Below are positions 36,771-49,500 of a stretch of DNA of 64,000 nt, one piece after another. The position numbers were made by a program, and so were the translations under genes. The DNA is from Archilochus colubris (lineage: Eukaryota; Chordata; Aves; Apodiformes; Trochilidae), in assembly GCA_023079485.1 (NCBI GenBank), contig CM041084.1, positions 33,454,609-33,518,608 of the forward strand, read 5' to 3'. The notes beneath the pieces were generated by a model. That model was not told the DNA's origin and ran no database searches. It saw only the letters and a list, made by a program, of their open reading frames with translations. How positions within the stretch are numbered: position 1 is the first letter of the stretch; each line of letters opens with the position of its first letter.

Positions 36771-37847
36771 AGAGAAATTCATCTTGGTATCACCATTTAG
36801 CAAGCAGCTGAGTCAGTCTTCCCTCCACCTCTCATTTTTAGTACAAGGGATCTTTAACCAGCTGTGTGCCACAGGACTGGCTGAGAAAGGTACAGAGGGC
36901 ACCACATGGGCAAACCCAACCATTCCACATTGTTCGCTCCCACTTCTGAGAAACTTGTCCCAGCTCACAGCTTAAGCTTAGGCAGAAATGCTCTTCTCTT
37001 TTTGGAAGTCAGCTTGCTGGCCCACATGTCAAACTTCTTACAGGTAGAAGTAATACATATTTTCTATGGAGCAGAGATATGCTACATATTTCCTCTTCCC
37101 CAGCTTAGTTTTTCTCACTGTCTCCTTGCTGAAATATGTGGTCACCGGAATGAAACAGAAAATCTGCCAGTGCATGATGCTCTCTAGCCATATGTTTTGT
37201 TATAGGCCAGGCTGATAACCCTTCCTGTTACTGTGGCTGCCTGATATTTACCATATTTACCATGACATGATCCTTCTCTGAGCAACTTTCCACTTTGCCA
37301 AACACCATAGAAATTATCTATCCTGGGTATACACTTCATGGTGAAATTGTACATATACACACACATATGTTTATGCACAAAATAAAGGTCACTTCTTAGA
37401 AGGAATATGGAGAAAAACATGGTGTTCTTCCCATGCTAAAAATTTCTGCTGACTGTTTATTTGGAAAAACATAGGTCATCTCTCCCCTGTCTTGAAATCT
37501 GGCAGCCTTTATTCTTCTGTGGCCTTTACTCAAGGATGTGCCTTTTACCATCCCTTTGAGATGCTTGCCAAACTTGCCATCATGTTAAGCCTTCGAAAAA
37601 TTATGTCTCTCAAGAGCTCTGTAGAAGTATTTTAAGGCTGAGTGGGCTACAAAGCCTTCATCTCTCTTGTGTTCTCAGTCTTTGAACCAGTGAATCATGA
37701 CTTCTACCCTGGCAGTGACACAAGAAAGTCCTTCTACTCCAGAACATTGCCCAGCTTGGGAATGAGGACACCAGCATGAGAAGTATGAGACAGGAGGTGT
37801 AAATCCTACAAAGGGAAGTAAAGCCCAGGTACCTGTGCACATGCATA

Positions 37848-37877
37848 AAAATATATATATATATATATACACACATA
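37848..37877. repeat. (AT)n-(AC)n microsatellite
   Basis: About ten AT units followed by ACACACATATG. Confidence 0.92.
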
Positions 37878-39463
37878 TGAAAGTAGGGAGTTCTTTTTCA
37901 GCTGAACTTTGAAACTAACTGTGGCATTTTAGGGGGAGCCTTGTCCTCTAGGTGATGGCAGAATGCATCTACACCACCTTCCTGATTGAGCCTCTTGGAG
38001 GATGTGGGGACAGATAGGGTTCCTAGTTTCTCTTCTAGCACAGGAGGAAGATATGTGATGAACTTTTCAGAAGTTGTGACTTGTGGCAATTCTGGGATAG
38101 CAGATGCAACTCATGGCACCTGAGAGGCTTGGCAATAATAAAAGTTGATTGATTGCAAAAAGAATTTTACAGCTGCAGTTTTTGAGTTAATGCTTAGACT
38201 CTGCCTAAATTTTCCTTCAAGAACCAGTCTTTTTTTGGATTTGGCTATACATTTCCTGAAGACTCTCCCTGCATGGAATTGATCTTAGGTGGCTTCTCCA
38301 TCTTCTGGGCCTTTCTACTGCTTATTCCTCTGTGACACAGAGACACTGACTCCTCTCTTCTACCAAAGCCATCTTCAATGGAAGGATACAGTTTTCTCTA
38401 GTGCCAGTGCCAGGAATGTGTTCCCAAGGTCATGAACGTTCCTCTGATGAGGCAGAGGAATCCCGAACAGGCTGAGCCAAGCTCTCAAAGGGCAACTGCT
38501 TCCTGACCAGGGATCTAGCCCAGGTGTTTGCAAGATCCATCTCAGGTCTTCCTAAGATGTATGACAAATTGCTACCTTCAGCTCTACAAGTTACAGGGCT
38601 TGTTGGTAAGCTTTGTGACAAGGGCCATCAAGAGCTTGACTTAGGTGTGAGACTTTTGTGGGGCTATCACCTTGGCCTTTGCAGGTGGTGAAAAAATGGA
38701 TACATGGATTCTACAGTGAGGAATATGATGGTAAAGTCCAGGAATAATTCTATCTTTTTGGCTTAAGTTTGAATGACATGCAGTAAGTGCACCTGGAGAG
38801 CACACAGTGACCAATGCAGAATAAAAATAGTATTTACTCTTTGAGTTGCTAACATCTTCCTTAAATTACAAAATATTTCTGCTGCGAAAACCAGCATATA
38901 ATCACGTAAGGAAAGGTAGGATGAAACCAATGCAATTTTTGGCTTTTTCTGAATTGGTTATTTGACCTTGCCATTTCAAAACTCTTTCTTTAATTTACAT
39001 AAATTTTTTTTAGTTTCCAAACACTGTTTTAATGCTTTTTTTTTCCATCCATTGTTCCCACTTCGTAGGTGTTGGTTTCCTTTCTCCATTGCAGTGCTGA
39101 AGCTTCTTAGGGTGAGAAGTGCCTTTTTAATTAGTGTCTACATGGCAACTATCACAGCGGGCAACTGAATCCGATCCCAAACACATCATTTATGTACATT
39201 GTTTGGGTCACCTCACATCTGCTCATGTGATTTGTCTGGCCAAAAGCATAGGTAGATTCTGTGCAGTTAGAGACTGATTTGAAAACCAGTCAGGGGGCTA
39301 GACAGCACATCAGGTATGATGGATCAAGAGTTCAAAGGAGGCCATAACCCAGAATTGCTGCTGCTGAACAACTTTTGGGAAGCTTATCCACTTATTCTTC
39401 CATGAAAGACTGTTGCTTGTCAGAGGCTAAAAGGATAGTACATCTGTTTATTGTGAGGGATCA

Positions 39464-39589
39464 GGAAAAAAAAGTTAAAGAAAAAGGAAAAAAGGAAAAA
39501 GAAAAGTGAAAAAAGAAATAAGAACAATGAAAAAAAAGAAAAAGAAAAATGAAAGAAGAAAAGAGAAAAAAGAAGAAAGGAAAAGAAAA
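39464..39589. repeat. A/G polypurine tract
   Basis: About 125 bp of almost uninterrupted A and G on the + strand (GAAAAA-type units), with only a few T and one C before its end. Confidence 0.9.
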
Positions 39590-42500
39590 CAAAACCCCAG
39601 CCAAACCCCCCCAGTGTATTGTGGTCTAATTTTGACAGAAGGGACTTTACTTAGGTAGTGAAAATGAATTACAGCATGTGGAAACTACCAACATGCTTCA
39701 CTGCATGTCAGAGGGAATGAATTAAACAAATAGGCCTGTGGCTGAGCAAACAAGCAAAAATATCCAAGAATCACGACTGCAAAGGCCTTGGTCTGAGACG
39801 TGAAAATTTCTTACATGTTTGTGAGAGTGAACTGCATCTTTAGCAATAGGGGAACTCAAAAATCAGGCAGAAAGAGAGAGAAAACCAGAGCTACAGTCAC
39901 CTACCAAAAGCATTGAAATTTGGAATACAGTAGTATTATTTTCCAGCCTACCCTAAGAACATGGTCAGAGACTCTTCTGGTCTCAGTTAGACAACACTGA
40001 AAATAGTGTTGGTAACGAAAGGAAGAGGAAAGTAAAGTAAAGTTAAAAAAAAAAATAAGTAAAGTTTACAGTGGTTTACCATTGCAAAATATGCTAATAA
40101 TATGCTGCTGTGTGTGTTTGCACCTGATGCCTGCAGTGAAGGCCAAGGCAGAGAACATCAACTGAGGAATGACTGAGTGAGCAGGATTTCAAGGTGAGAA
40201 GTGAAGATGTGAGATGTGTAGGGTTTGGGACCACAAGGAAAAGAAGTGAGATGCATTTTCATGAAGAGACGAAAAGTTTGATCCAGCACCCAGTGAAGTC
40301 AGGGGAAATCTTCCTATCGACTGCTCCTTGTCCCAGTGGTGTGGGGTATAATAAATGTGGTCAGTGTGAGCTGTAAACCAAATGCACAATGAAACAGACT
40401 GATGAAGAAGAGCTGAGAAGCAGTTCTATAAAAGGTTTTGTTATGGGGGTGTACTGCTGCTAAACTAAGGCAAGCATTTTGTCCCTGGGCTTTCTACCCA
40501 GGTGGAGTTCATTTAGAGATGGGTTTATGTATGTAGCTCTTCTGGTTACTACTGACACATGCTGACTATGAGCCACATATACGTGTTCTGGGAGGCTTTT
40601 TTGGATTTCACAGTGATGTGGTTGTGATTTTTAACAGTAAGAGTGATGCACTTCAGCGTGAAAGGAGACTGACATCTGACTGTGAAGTGATGATGTGGAT
40701 ATTTTCCTGATGATTATTTAATCAAACAGGAGAACGGAGAGTGTCAAACAAGTACCAGCAATTTATCAAGAGCCAGTTGTAGAAGGAGGCATTCTCTGAA
40801 TCATCGGTGTGATAATTACCACTGACATTTCCCCAAGGGGAACTGCATTTTTAATTGTTACAAATATAATCACACTTCTACAGAGAAGTGGGAACAGAAT
40901 TCTTTCAAGCCCGTGTCTGGAAATAGAAATGTCTAAAGTTTCCATGTGGAAAAAACTTGGTGATAAGAAATTATTTGGTACACCACAATAAATATGTCAT
41001 TGCAAAGGTTAACTAAAATACCAAGTACTTCACTCTAATTTCCAGAGAAAATATATTTAATAAGGGTTTCTGGGTTAAGTGCTGGCCCTACTGTAACAGC
41101 AGCTTTCCTAGATGAGCTGGAGTACAATGAGTATTTGTGGTGAGAAGAAGGGCTGTGTGGTTCTGATGGGTGAACAATAGCCTTCTCCAGCTCTGCCACC
41201 CCTGCTTGTGGCCATAGAGGATGTAAGCTTTGTGGTAACCTAGGGAAAAGCTGCTTGAATAGGAGCCCAGGTGTCTCTTGGAGCAGAACAACTCACCTGC
41301 TCTCAGTGAATGGCCTGTGGGCAGCACCTCCCAGGCTGTCCCAGAACATATCATCAGAGGGACCACAAAACAGCCTCCCCCACAGCAGCTCTATAGTGAC
41401 CAGTCACATGCAACCACTCTAAAGTGTTTTGGTTTTTTTTCAAGGGGCATATCAGAACAAATTGGTCTTGTTTTGCCTCCTCTCAGTTCCCTCTTGCAAC
41501 CAAAAGCTCTTAGTTACTCATATTCCCCATTTCGATCTAGTGGGTGTAAAAATTCTGGGATTTTTCCTGAAGGGACATTAGGAGACCAAAGGTCTTCAGT
41601 GCAGACCAACTTTGCAGGTGGTAAGGGTGGCTGTTGCTTGTAGCCTGCTGAAATGAACTGAGTCAAGGAGGTAGTCATCAGTTACAGCATTGCTTTTATG
41701 ACTGATGAGAATTAAGTTTTGTAGGATCTAATTATGTCTTTTACAGCTGATATGGCTGGGGAAATAATATTTTTTTTTATCAATCTGAAGGATTTATCAA
41801 ATCCTCCAATGTGTCAGTTGAAGAAATAAAAAACCCCTCTTAAACTGAAAATTCTATCAAGTCTTTTATCTTCCCCACTGGCATCAGAACTGCAATACTG
41901 GAGAGGGGAAGGTTACTTAGTCCTTCCATAGTCATGTGTACTCTGTCATACCATGCTGACCCCATCACCATCATGGGCTGCCCAACCCCTTCATTTCCTG
42001 TCCCACTCAGAGGTGTTGGGTCTGTCCCTGTAGCCTGCAAGTCACAGTCAGGCTGCTTTAACTAAACTGTGATTTATAGAAAGTTGCAGTCTTGCTCTTC
42101 AGAGGTGTTGATTTAGCTAACAGAGGCTGAACATCAGCAGATAATACAATCTGATAAGCAATCTACACAATTTAGGGTTTCAGCTGGCAAATTATGAGGA
42201 AAAAAACCCACAACCCAAACTGGTTAGGCTAAGAACTATTTTCATTCTACTCCTTTTTCATTAAGGACCTTAGCCCTTCTTCAATTGAAATAAATGGAAA
42301 TTCAGCTCTAGGCTAAGAAGACACCACTCAGTAACACTGACAGAGCTATGGCAATTTAGCTTGGGATGCATTTATTCCACTAGACTGCCATGCTTTCCTC
42401 CCCTTCATAGCTAAAATGAAAAGGGATGTTTTTGTCAAGTGTGAAAAAAGAATACACAGAGAAAATAATGAAACTGAAACAAAATGCATAAGTCCACTGG

Positions 42501-44229
42501 CCAGTAATTTCCTTAAGTGGTTAAAAAGGGACAAAACAGTATTTCAGAGGGTTTCAAGTAGCTGAAAAAGTACAGTTAACTGATTACATCGAGATTTAAA
42601 ACATTTTTATATAAGTGAACTTGATATAAAATTAAAAAAGGAGCAGAGCTTTTACTTTGAATGTGCATACAATTGGACATTTTAAACGCAAATATGTGAT
42701 TTGCTGTGTTTTCTGCATATCCACTTTTTGCAGGCATACACCATCCTGGAAACTGCACACAGAATATAGGTGCACATGTGTATATGGCATTTTCTGACAC
42801 CTCCCCCCAAACATATAAACCAACCCCAAAAGCCCTCAACAAACCAGTTTCTCTTTTTATGGGGCTGTGTATGAATAGGGCTTCACCTTCCTGTGGATTT
42901 GTTTGGACATTGCCTGCAACCAGTGTTCTTTCAATGCCAGGTGAGTCCCTAACCCACCCTCCTTTCCCCACCCATCATCTCATTCATTGCTTTGAGGCCA
43001 TATGGAGCTTTCCAACCCCAGTTTTAGTTTCTGTCACCTTGTCATTGCCATGGGTCTGACAACAGGCCCTGACTTGTGGTAGCAGTAGCTGAGGTTTCCA
43101 TTCTAGACACTTCATAGGTCCGTGTCTTCTTGGCTGCCAAGATCAGAAATGCCCAGGTGGATTCAGCCAGTTATGGTCAGGTCCTTGTGCTTACCTTAAC
43201 CCTTACAGAAAAAAAATTACAGCTCTCAAGATGAGTGTTCTAAACGAGGCCAGTATTTCAAGGGGCTCACTGCATTTAAAGATACACAGATGATGTTAAA
43301 CCTCTGCAGTAAAATAAAAAATAATTTAACAATGGCAAAGAGTTGTTAAATAATTCTTCAAAAAGTAATGTCCTGAAGAATTTGGCTGGAATTTGCTCAC
43401 TTCAGACTTAAAATATATTCTGGCTTCACACAACCATTGTTTTCCTGTATGCCTGTATACCTTGCTCTTTCAGTTGAAAGTTGGAGAGCTACAAGATCAT
43501 TCCCCTATGGAAAAAAAAACACAATAAAAAACTCACTAAACGCTTCATGATGCCAGTTGATTTGACTGATCACTCTTGATGTGATTTGATACATCAGAGC
43601 ACTGTGATTCATGACCTAAGAGAGAAGAACTTTATAGCAATTTGTTCCCAACTTATAATGTGACATCAATGCTTCTTGAAAGCTAATCCTACGTACAGAA
43701 GGCACCCTGTCCTCTAAAGATTCATCTCCCTTTATACTGTTCCAGCTAATATTCCTTAGTAAGCCTTTAGACTTTGGTCTGCTTAAGATTAAAACATTTT
43801 TTTTGAATTATGAACATTTATCTCTCATCAGAGAAGATAAGTGTCCCTTAGGAGAGACATGAGAGAAAGATTTGTGAGACCTAACAGATTTGTACAAGAG
43901 AATCGTGACAGGTATTTCATAATGGAAAGATCCTTAGAAAGATAATGCTTTAGCATACAGATGAGTTTGCTACCTTAGCAGATGTTCACCTTTTAAATAA
44001 AAATATGCTTTTAAGAGATCCTCTGAAATGTCACAGTTATCCCTGTTACTAAAAGATATCTTGATTTATAATATTACAGTTGTTGAAACATTCCTGAGCA
44101 GTAGGTTCTGAAAGCTGTATTTTACCTGCCCTACAAGACATTTAATTAATTCCATACTTTCATTGTAGAGACTGCAATTAAAATAACTCTTAACTACCTC
44201 ATGGAATTTTAAACATTTTCAAAAAATGA

Positions 44230-44650
44230 ATTCAATACAAGATTGTGTGTGTGCAGTTCGGCAACTTAGTCTCCCAGCTGTGCAATAAATTGCTGGGAGA
44301 AACAATTAGTGTAGAGCCATTTGTCAGAGAATGAACCAAAAATGTATCTAAAAATGCCAGTACTAAATGTGCTGACAATTAAGAGCAAATTACTTAGCAA
44401 AGATGCCATGTGTTCATATGTTGCTTCAGCTACATGCATTTGATGTTTAGCGCCACATTTTTGTTTAAAACATAATTGCCCATTTTGTTCAATTTGGTAT
44501 CTGTATTGAAATAAAGTGATATGATGCCAACACTTTTTTGGCTGGACTCTCCCCAGCGACTCCAGTTATCACCATACCTTTTCATTCCAAGGGCAAAAAT
44601 ATTTTTAATTAACTGTGACGCCGGCCTTACTCATTCATTTTGATTATTTT
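44230..44650. promoter_or_regulatory. Candidate conserved enhancer in the desert, with a 9-bp hairpin
   Basis: Complex AT-rich DNA containing an inverted repeat TCTCCCAGC/GCTGGGAGA (44270-44278 and 44292-44300) whose 13-nt loop holds CAATAAAT. Homeodomain cores follow (ACAATTAGTG, GACAATTAAG, TTTTAATTAACTG). It ends in an isolated CpG-bearing GTGACGCCGGCC, unusual in this desert. Distal HOXA13/EVX1 enhancers are known on this side of EVX1 in mouse; identity with one is inference. Confidence 0.4.
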
Positions 44651-46899
44651 TCCCTTGCCCCCCAGAAAGTTTTATAGGACAACAGAATGAGAAACAGAAA
44701 TTACTTACTGTGGAATTGATGTTACGTGAAAAGATCTCTCAGGGGAAGCAGTAAGACTGTCATTGCCCAATCAACTGAAAACTACACTAGACAGAGCATT
44801 TATTAACCCTTTGCAGAAGATATTCTTGTATTGGTTGGACTTTTGGGATGACCTACAGGCTCTCTAGCCCACATGTTTTACTTAGGAGAATAATTTATCA
44901 TTAGTCATTGCAAGTTTCAATAAAAGCACCTGGGGCAGATAGGCAGAATTTGACTTCACAGTACAGAGTTTACTTTTTTAGTTTTTTAAAATCAATCTTA
45001 CAAATATAATTTGATAGCATTTGATAATGGATTTACAGTTTACCTTTTTCAGATGTACTTGAGCAACCAGGAACTGACACCTTTCCCTTAAATAAGATCT
45101 GACATAAGGAAACTCTAGAGGTCAAATTGCTTCCTGCAACAGAATGGAAGCGCACTGAGGGAAACCATTGGCAACATTTCACCATCCATGTTCAGCAAGA
45201 TTCAGACTTGGCATTCCACAGACTGCTAAGAGAAACATGTTCCCATTTACCTATCTTTCACTATCAAGCTGAAATCATAATGGAATATGGAGATGCAAAG
45301 GAATAAAAAAAAAAAGGACACTATTTAAAAAATTCCATCCAAATCCCATACTGTTATCAAAATTAAAACAAAATATGCTGTGCTAGAAATGTATTCTTCA
45401 AGTCAAGAAAACTACTTGTGGAAAAGTAAACTTAAAAATCTCTTGCAATTCTGTCACATTTGAATTAGGTTTTCTTTCAAGATGACTCAATTCACTCCTT
45501 CCAAATCTGTTTTGAATAACAGTACATAAAACCCTACCATATCATGCACACAAGACTGTTGTGAATTAGTAGCACTTCATCATTAAAAAGGCAGGAAAGA
45601 CATCTATTTTAGCACTTATAGAAAAGAAAAGAACTTGGTGCTTTTTTTAAAGGTAAAGCAAGAAAATGGCCTGAGAATCTGTTAAAAAGGGTCAGGACAG
45701 CAGACATTTCCAGCCTTCCTGACAAATCACAAAAGTTTATTACTTCAAGTTACACCCAGATGAAAACATTTGTTCATAATTAATAAATATAACGTCTATA
45801 GATCTATCTCATCATTTGTAAATATCATGAAGTTATAGACACCATCAAGAATATCTTTACCTGCTGTTATTAATTTATTCTATATTGGTAGGTCATCCCA
45901 TATGTTCAGATGAGATCGATTGGTAACAATCCATGAGAAAATTAAACCAGTTCATCACTGGATAGATTCATTTTCTCCTGCTTACAGTTTTTCATTGCAA
46001 TTTTTAGTAGCTTTCAAAGCCTCTTACCACCCTGAAAGAAAAGTGCTATTATCCTTACCTTCACAGAGCCTTATCTTTCTAGAAATCTTGGCAGAATGAG
46101 GAATAATGTGTTGTAGCTAGGTCATTACACGCAGACCCCCTTTCATAATAGACTTTCATTTGACTAGTGAAACAGCAGAGTGTGCTGTAGAAACAAGGCA
46201 ACTTCCTTTATCAATGCAAAAGTTTTTCTGACTAAAAAGTTGGCAATAGTAAAGTCAACAAACATATCATTAGCCTTAGGCTGTCAATGACATATTTTTT
46301 CTGTCTTCTTAATCCTCTCCAGCCCACACTGTAATCCACTTTTCTGCAAAGAAGAAATCTTATCCTAGATCTTTATTCCCCATGCAACGGGAATTTCCTA
46401 GCCTTCTGGATTTGTTTCTTGCCACCCTTTCCCTTTCAGCTGCTATTTTAAAAATATTGCAGTGAAAGCTATTACCTTCTTCTGCAGCAGGCAAATCCTT
46501 CCTTCCTTCTGTTGTCCATTGCCTTCCTTTCATGCCTCAAGTCCACTTCAAAGTCCTCATTCTTGTTTACAGATCCCCCATCTTCATCTTCAACCATGTT
46601 TCATCTTACAGTATTACTCATTCAGTTTCCAATAGCAGAGAAGGACCTTAGCAAGACTTCCCTGTCTTTCTTTTTTTGGAAACACAAGGGTTCTGATACA
46701 TTTTCCAGTGCAGGGAACTTTCCTCTTCCTCCTGCCAAAGTCCTCATTCTCTCTTCCTTTTTTTAGGATCATAATTTCTTCTCTGGGTCAATAATCTACA
46801 AATTCTGTCTTTCCTGGGCAACTGTCCTTGAATTTTTTGTCTGTCTTTATTTTGTTACATTTTGAAAACGGTGCTGTAAGTGCTGTAATTGTGATTCTT
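44651..46899. other. Gene desert, no gene seen
   Basis: AT-rich DNA with short A runs (45306-45315). No coding or repeat-family resemblance. Confidence 0.5.
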
Positions 46900-47420
46900 C
46901 TGACAATGGCAAAGTTCTGTGCCATCTTGTTACTAGGGCAATGCAATGGTTCCTATTCGGATATATAATGTCATTACATTAATGCACATGAAATAAAATC
47001 ATTTGGCATGGCTGTGTTCAAATCTGATCCAAACTTGCCACTCGCTTTTTTTCCATTTAAAAATAATTTTCTGTGATCACTGGCCAATAAAGTTTATCTG
47101 TTGCTGAAAGTTATGCAAGCTCAAGTCTCCTCAGTTTATTAAAGAAAATATTAAGAGCTGTTTTGATTGTGATTTATAAATGGGTAGAGGTATTTTAATA
47201 GAGGTGAGTCCTTCAGACTGTCAGACATGGTGATATTCAACATCTAGAAGCTAATATAAACAAATTAAGATGGGAAGGAAGATTCAGTCTTTTAAGAGTG
47301 AGCGTAATTAGCCTTTGGAATATCTTTTAGGTATGCAATGTGTTCTTCTTTATTTTTATCCTTTAAATCAAGATTGAACATGTTACATACAAAGCTTATT
47401 TCAACAAGTTCTGAGCTTAA
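46900..47420. promoter_or_regulatory. Candidate posterior-HOX-responsive element
   Basis: CCAATAAA at 47084-47091 is followed within about 90 bp by GTTTATTAAAG and TGATTTATAAATGG, and then by GCGTAATTAGCC near 47302. The stretch lacks low-complexity DNA. The HOX13 type of site (CCAATAAA, TTTATTGG) is established; use here is inference. Confidence 0.3.
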
Positions 47421-48479
47421 CAAAGGGATTTACTGTTGAGTTTCCACAACTAACTATCAGACAAGATGACTTTTATGCTTAAAGTCTATGGATGAAGGCC
47501 TGGCCTCACCCAAGAAAATGAAAAGTATTATTTATTTCAGTGAGGTCAAGAGTTTAACCTGGGAGTGTATGAAAAACAGGGCTGGCCATAGACAAACAAC
47601 AGGCAAACTTCCCTCTGCCCTTCAGCTCTCAGGGGCCTGTGGTGAATCCCACACGCCAAAATGTCCTAAGGCAGACTCATGCCAGCAATAGTTTCACATA
47701 GTTCTCACTAGCCCTGGTTTATCAGTGGCTTTAAAGGTTCTAAGCTGCACACCCTATTTTCTTGCCTAGCAGAACAGGAATGAGTTTTGATACACACTTG
47801 AAGATAAGCAAATACTTTGTAGAGCTGAGGTGAAACATATGACACTCTTGGTTGGTTAATAAGGTGGTTATTTTCTTGTTGATGAAGGCAAGGAGAGGGT
47901 ATTTTTATTTTGTTTGTCAGGGGATATTTCCTGAGAGGTTGCATCATGTGAAAGGAACCTTTCAACCCTTTCATGCTGCAGCAGAATTTAACGCAGTGTG
48001 TTTCTTCCCATGAGGCCAGAAAACATATTTCTGAGTGCAATAACCCTGCATTGAAAGGCTGCTGCCTGCCAACTCTGAAATCTAAAATTCTCTATCTAGT
48101 AGCTCAGGTTTTTTGCCACAGTCTCACCTTGAAATGTTCATTTCGTGACGTCCTTGTTTTTCACCACAGCAGTAAGCAGAACACAAGTTGAGTTTTTGGC
48201 CTCTCTGCTGGTTCCTAGTTCAGAGGAGGTTAGATTTTGGGAGTACTTGTATCCAAATCCTGAGGAGTGCTAAGAAGAGTTATTTTTATTTCAGACACTG
48301 TAATATCTTTGAGGGCCCGGACCTTCAGTTCTGAGAATTAAGCTGAAAACACTGGCTGACTAATTTCATGTACATCTCTTTGAATAGCTATCAGATGGTA
48401 CCATCATGGTCTGTTATCATTAAAAAGAAAAGTAGACAATGTGTGCTCTACTGAGAAGTGTATTTGAATTATTTTAATA
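47421..48479. other. Gene desert, no gene seen
   Basis: Neutral AT-rich sequence without recognisable features. Confidence 0.5.
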
Positions 48480-49500
48480 AATTATGCAGGTTTTTAAAAT
48501 TTAGGTGATCATCTGGCAAAGGTTAGGTTGAGCCCATCAATCATTCCACTTGTGACCTGTCAAACACATTAAAATACAAACATCCACCAGTAAGAAGCTA
48601 ATGCCTTAGACAAGAGCATCTCCTCACCTTCCTGCTATGCTGAAGATCCCAAATGAAATATCAGGTCATTTCCAATAATGACCACACAATCAAACAATCA
48701 AGTATAATTAAAACAAGAGATTAATCATTTTTGCCAGAGTCTCCACTCCTGCTTAAACATTGTCCACATGCCCTTGTGTAATTAAGCACCTAATTGCCAA
48801 ACTCTCTTTCTGAGTCCAGTATTCTTCTCTTTATCTCTCCCTCTGACCCATGCTGACTTGCATGTTAATATCAGATTGGAAAATGGCAGAGAACCAAGAT
48901 TTGCTGCCACAGAAGCCAGTGGTAAAACTCCTTCTATCTCCAAATCTTACTTCCTTTGTGTGTACATTTACCTGCTCATGGCTTCACAGTAAAGATAAAC
49001 ATTTTCCCTAAAAATTAATTCTATCTAATTTAAAGAACCCCCCCCCCACTCCATACAATGGTCTTTGCTGCACATCAGCACATCCTTTTCTCTTTAATAA
49101 AAGATAAAGGCCCATTAACCCCAAAACTGTCAAATCTCATCTAGAATAACAGTGTCTAATACTAAAGCTGGCTTATAAAGTGTGGGAGGACAGATAAACT
49201 GTCTTTTCCCCTGGGTTCTCTCTTTTTCCTTTCTTTCCTTTTCAAACGATCCTCCCCAAATAATAGAATAGTGTTTTATGTTTCAAATGTACCATATGGC
49301 ATGACGTGAGTGCAGTTTAATTACATATTAGCATATTCTTACAACAAGGGTTGGCTGTTTAAAGCAGCTTGACAAAACATGAATTAAAATATTTGCATGA
49401 ACACTTTTGTAGTAAATCTGTCTTTGTTGTTATAAATATTTTTAAATTGTGTCTTCATGGTGCTCTGAGTAAACTTTGATAGCACAATATTGTAAAACAG
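48480..49500. promoter_or_regulatory. Candidate conserved non-coding tracts
   Basis: Two AT-rich, non-repetitive blocks (about 48660-48900 and 49260-49500) carry TAAT/ATTA cores such as GTGTAATTAAGCACCTAATTG near 48775, TTTAATTACATATTAGCAT near 49316, and an ATGCAAAT-like site. A C9 run (49039-49047) lies between them. Selected by eye only. Confidence 0.25.

Larger units (their letters stand above)
36771..44229. other. Gene desert, no gene seen
   Basis: AT-rich to neutral DNA. It includes an AT repeat (37848-37877), a polypurine tract (39464-39589) and short A-rich runs. Open frames are scattered and short, and I recognise no transposon family. Part of 37900-38640 is less AT-rich and could be an old, unrecognisable repeat. 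Confidence 0.5.

Noticed and set aside
39293..39301. CAGGGGGCT as a second CTCF site
   Set aside because: Only the right half of the core matches; the left half differs at most positions.
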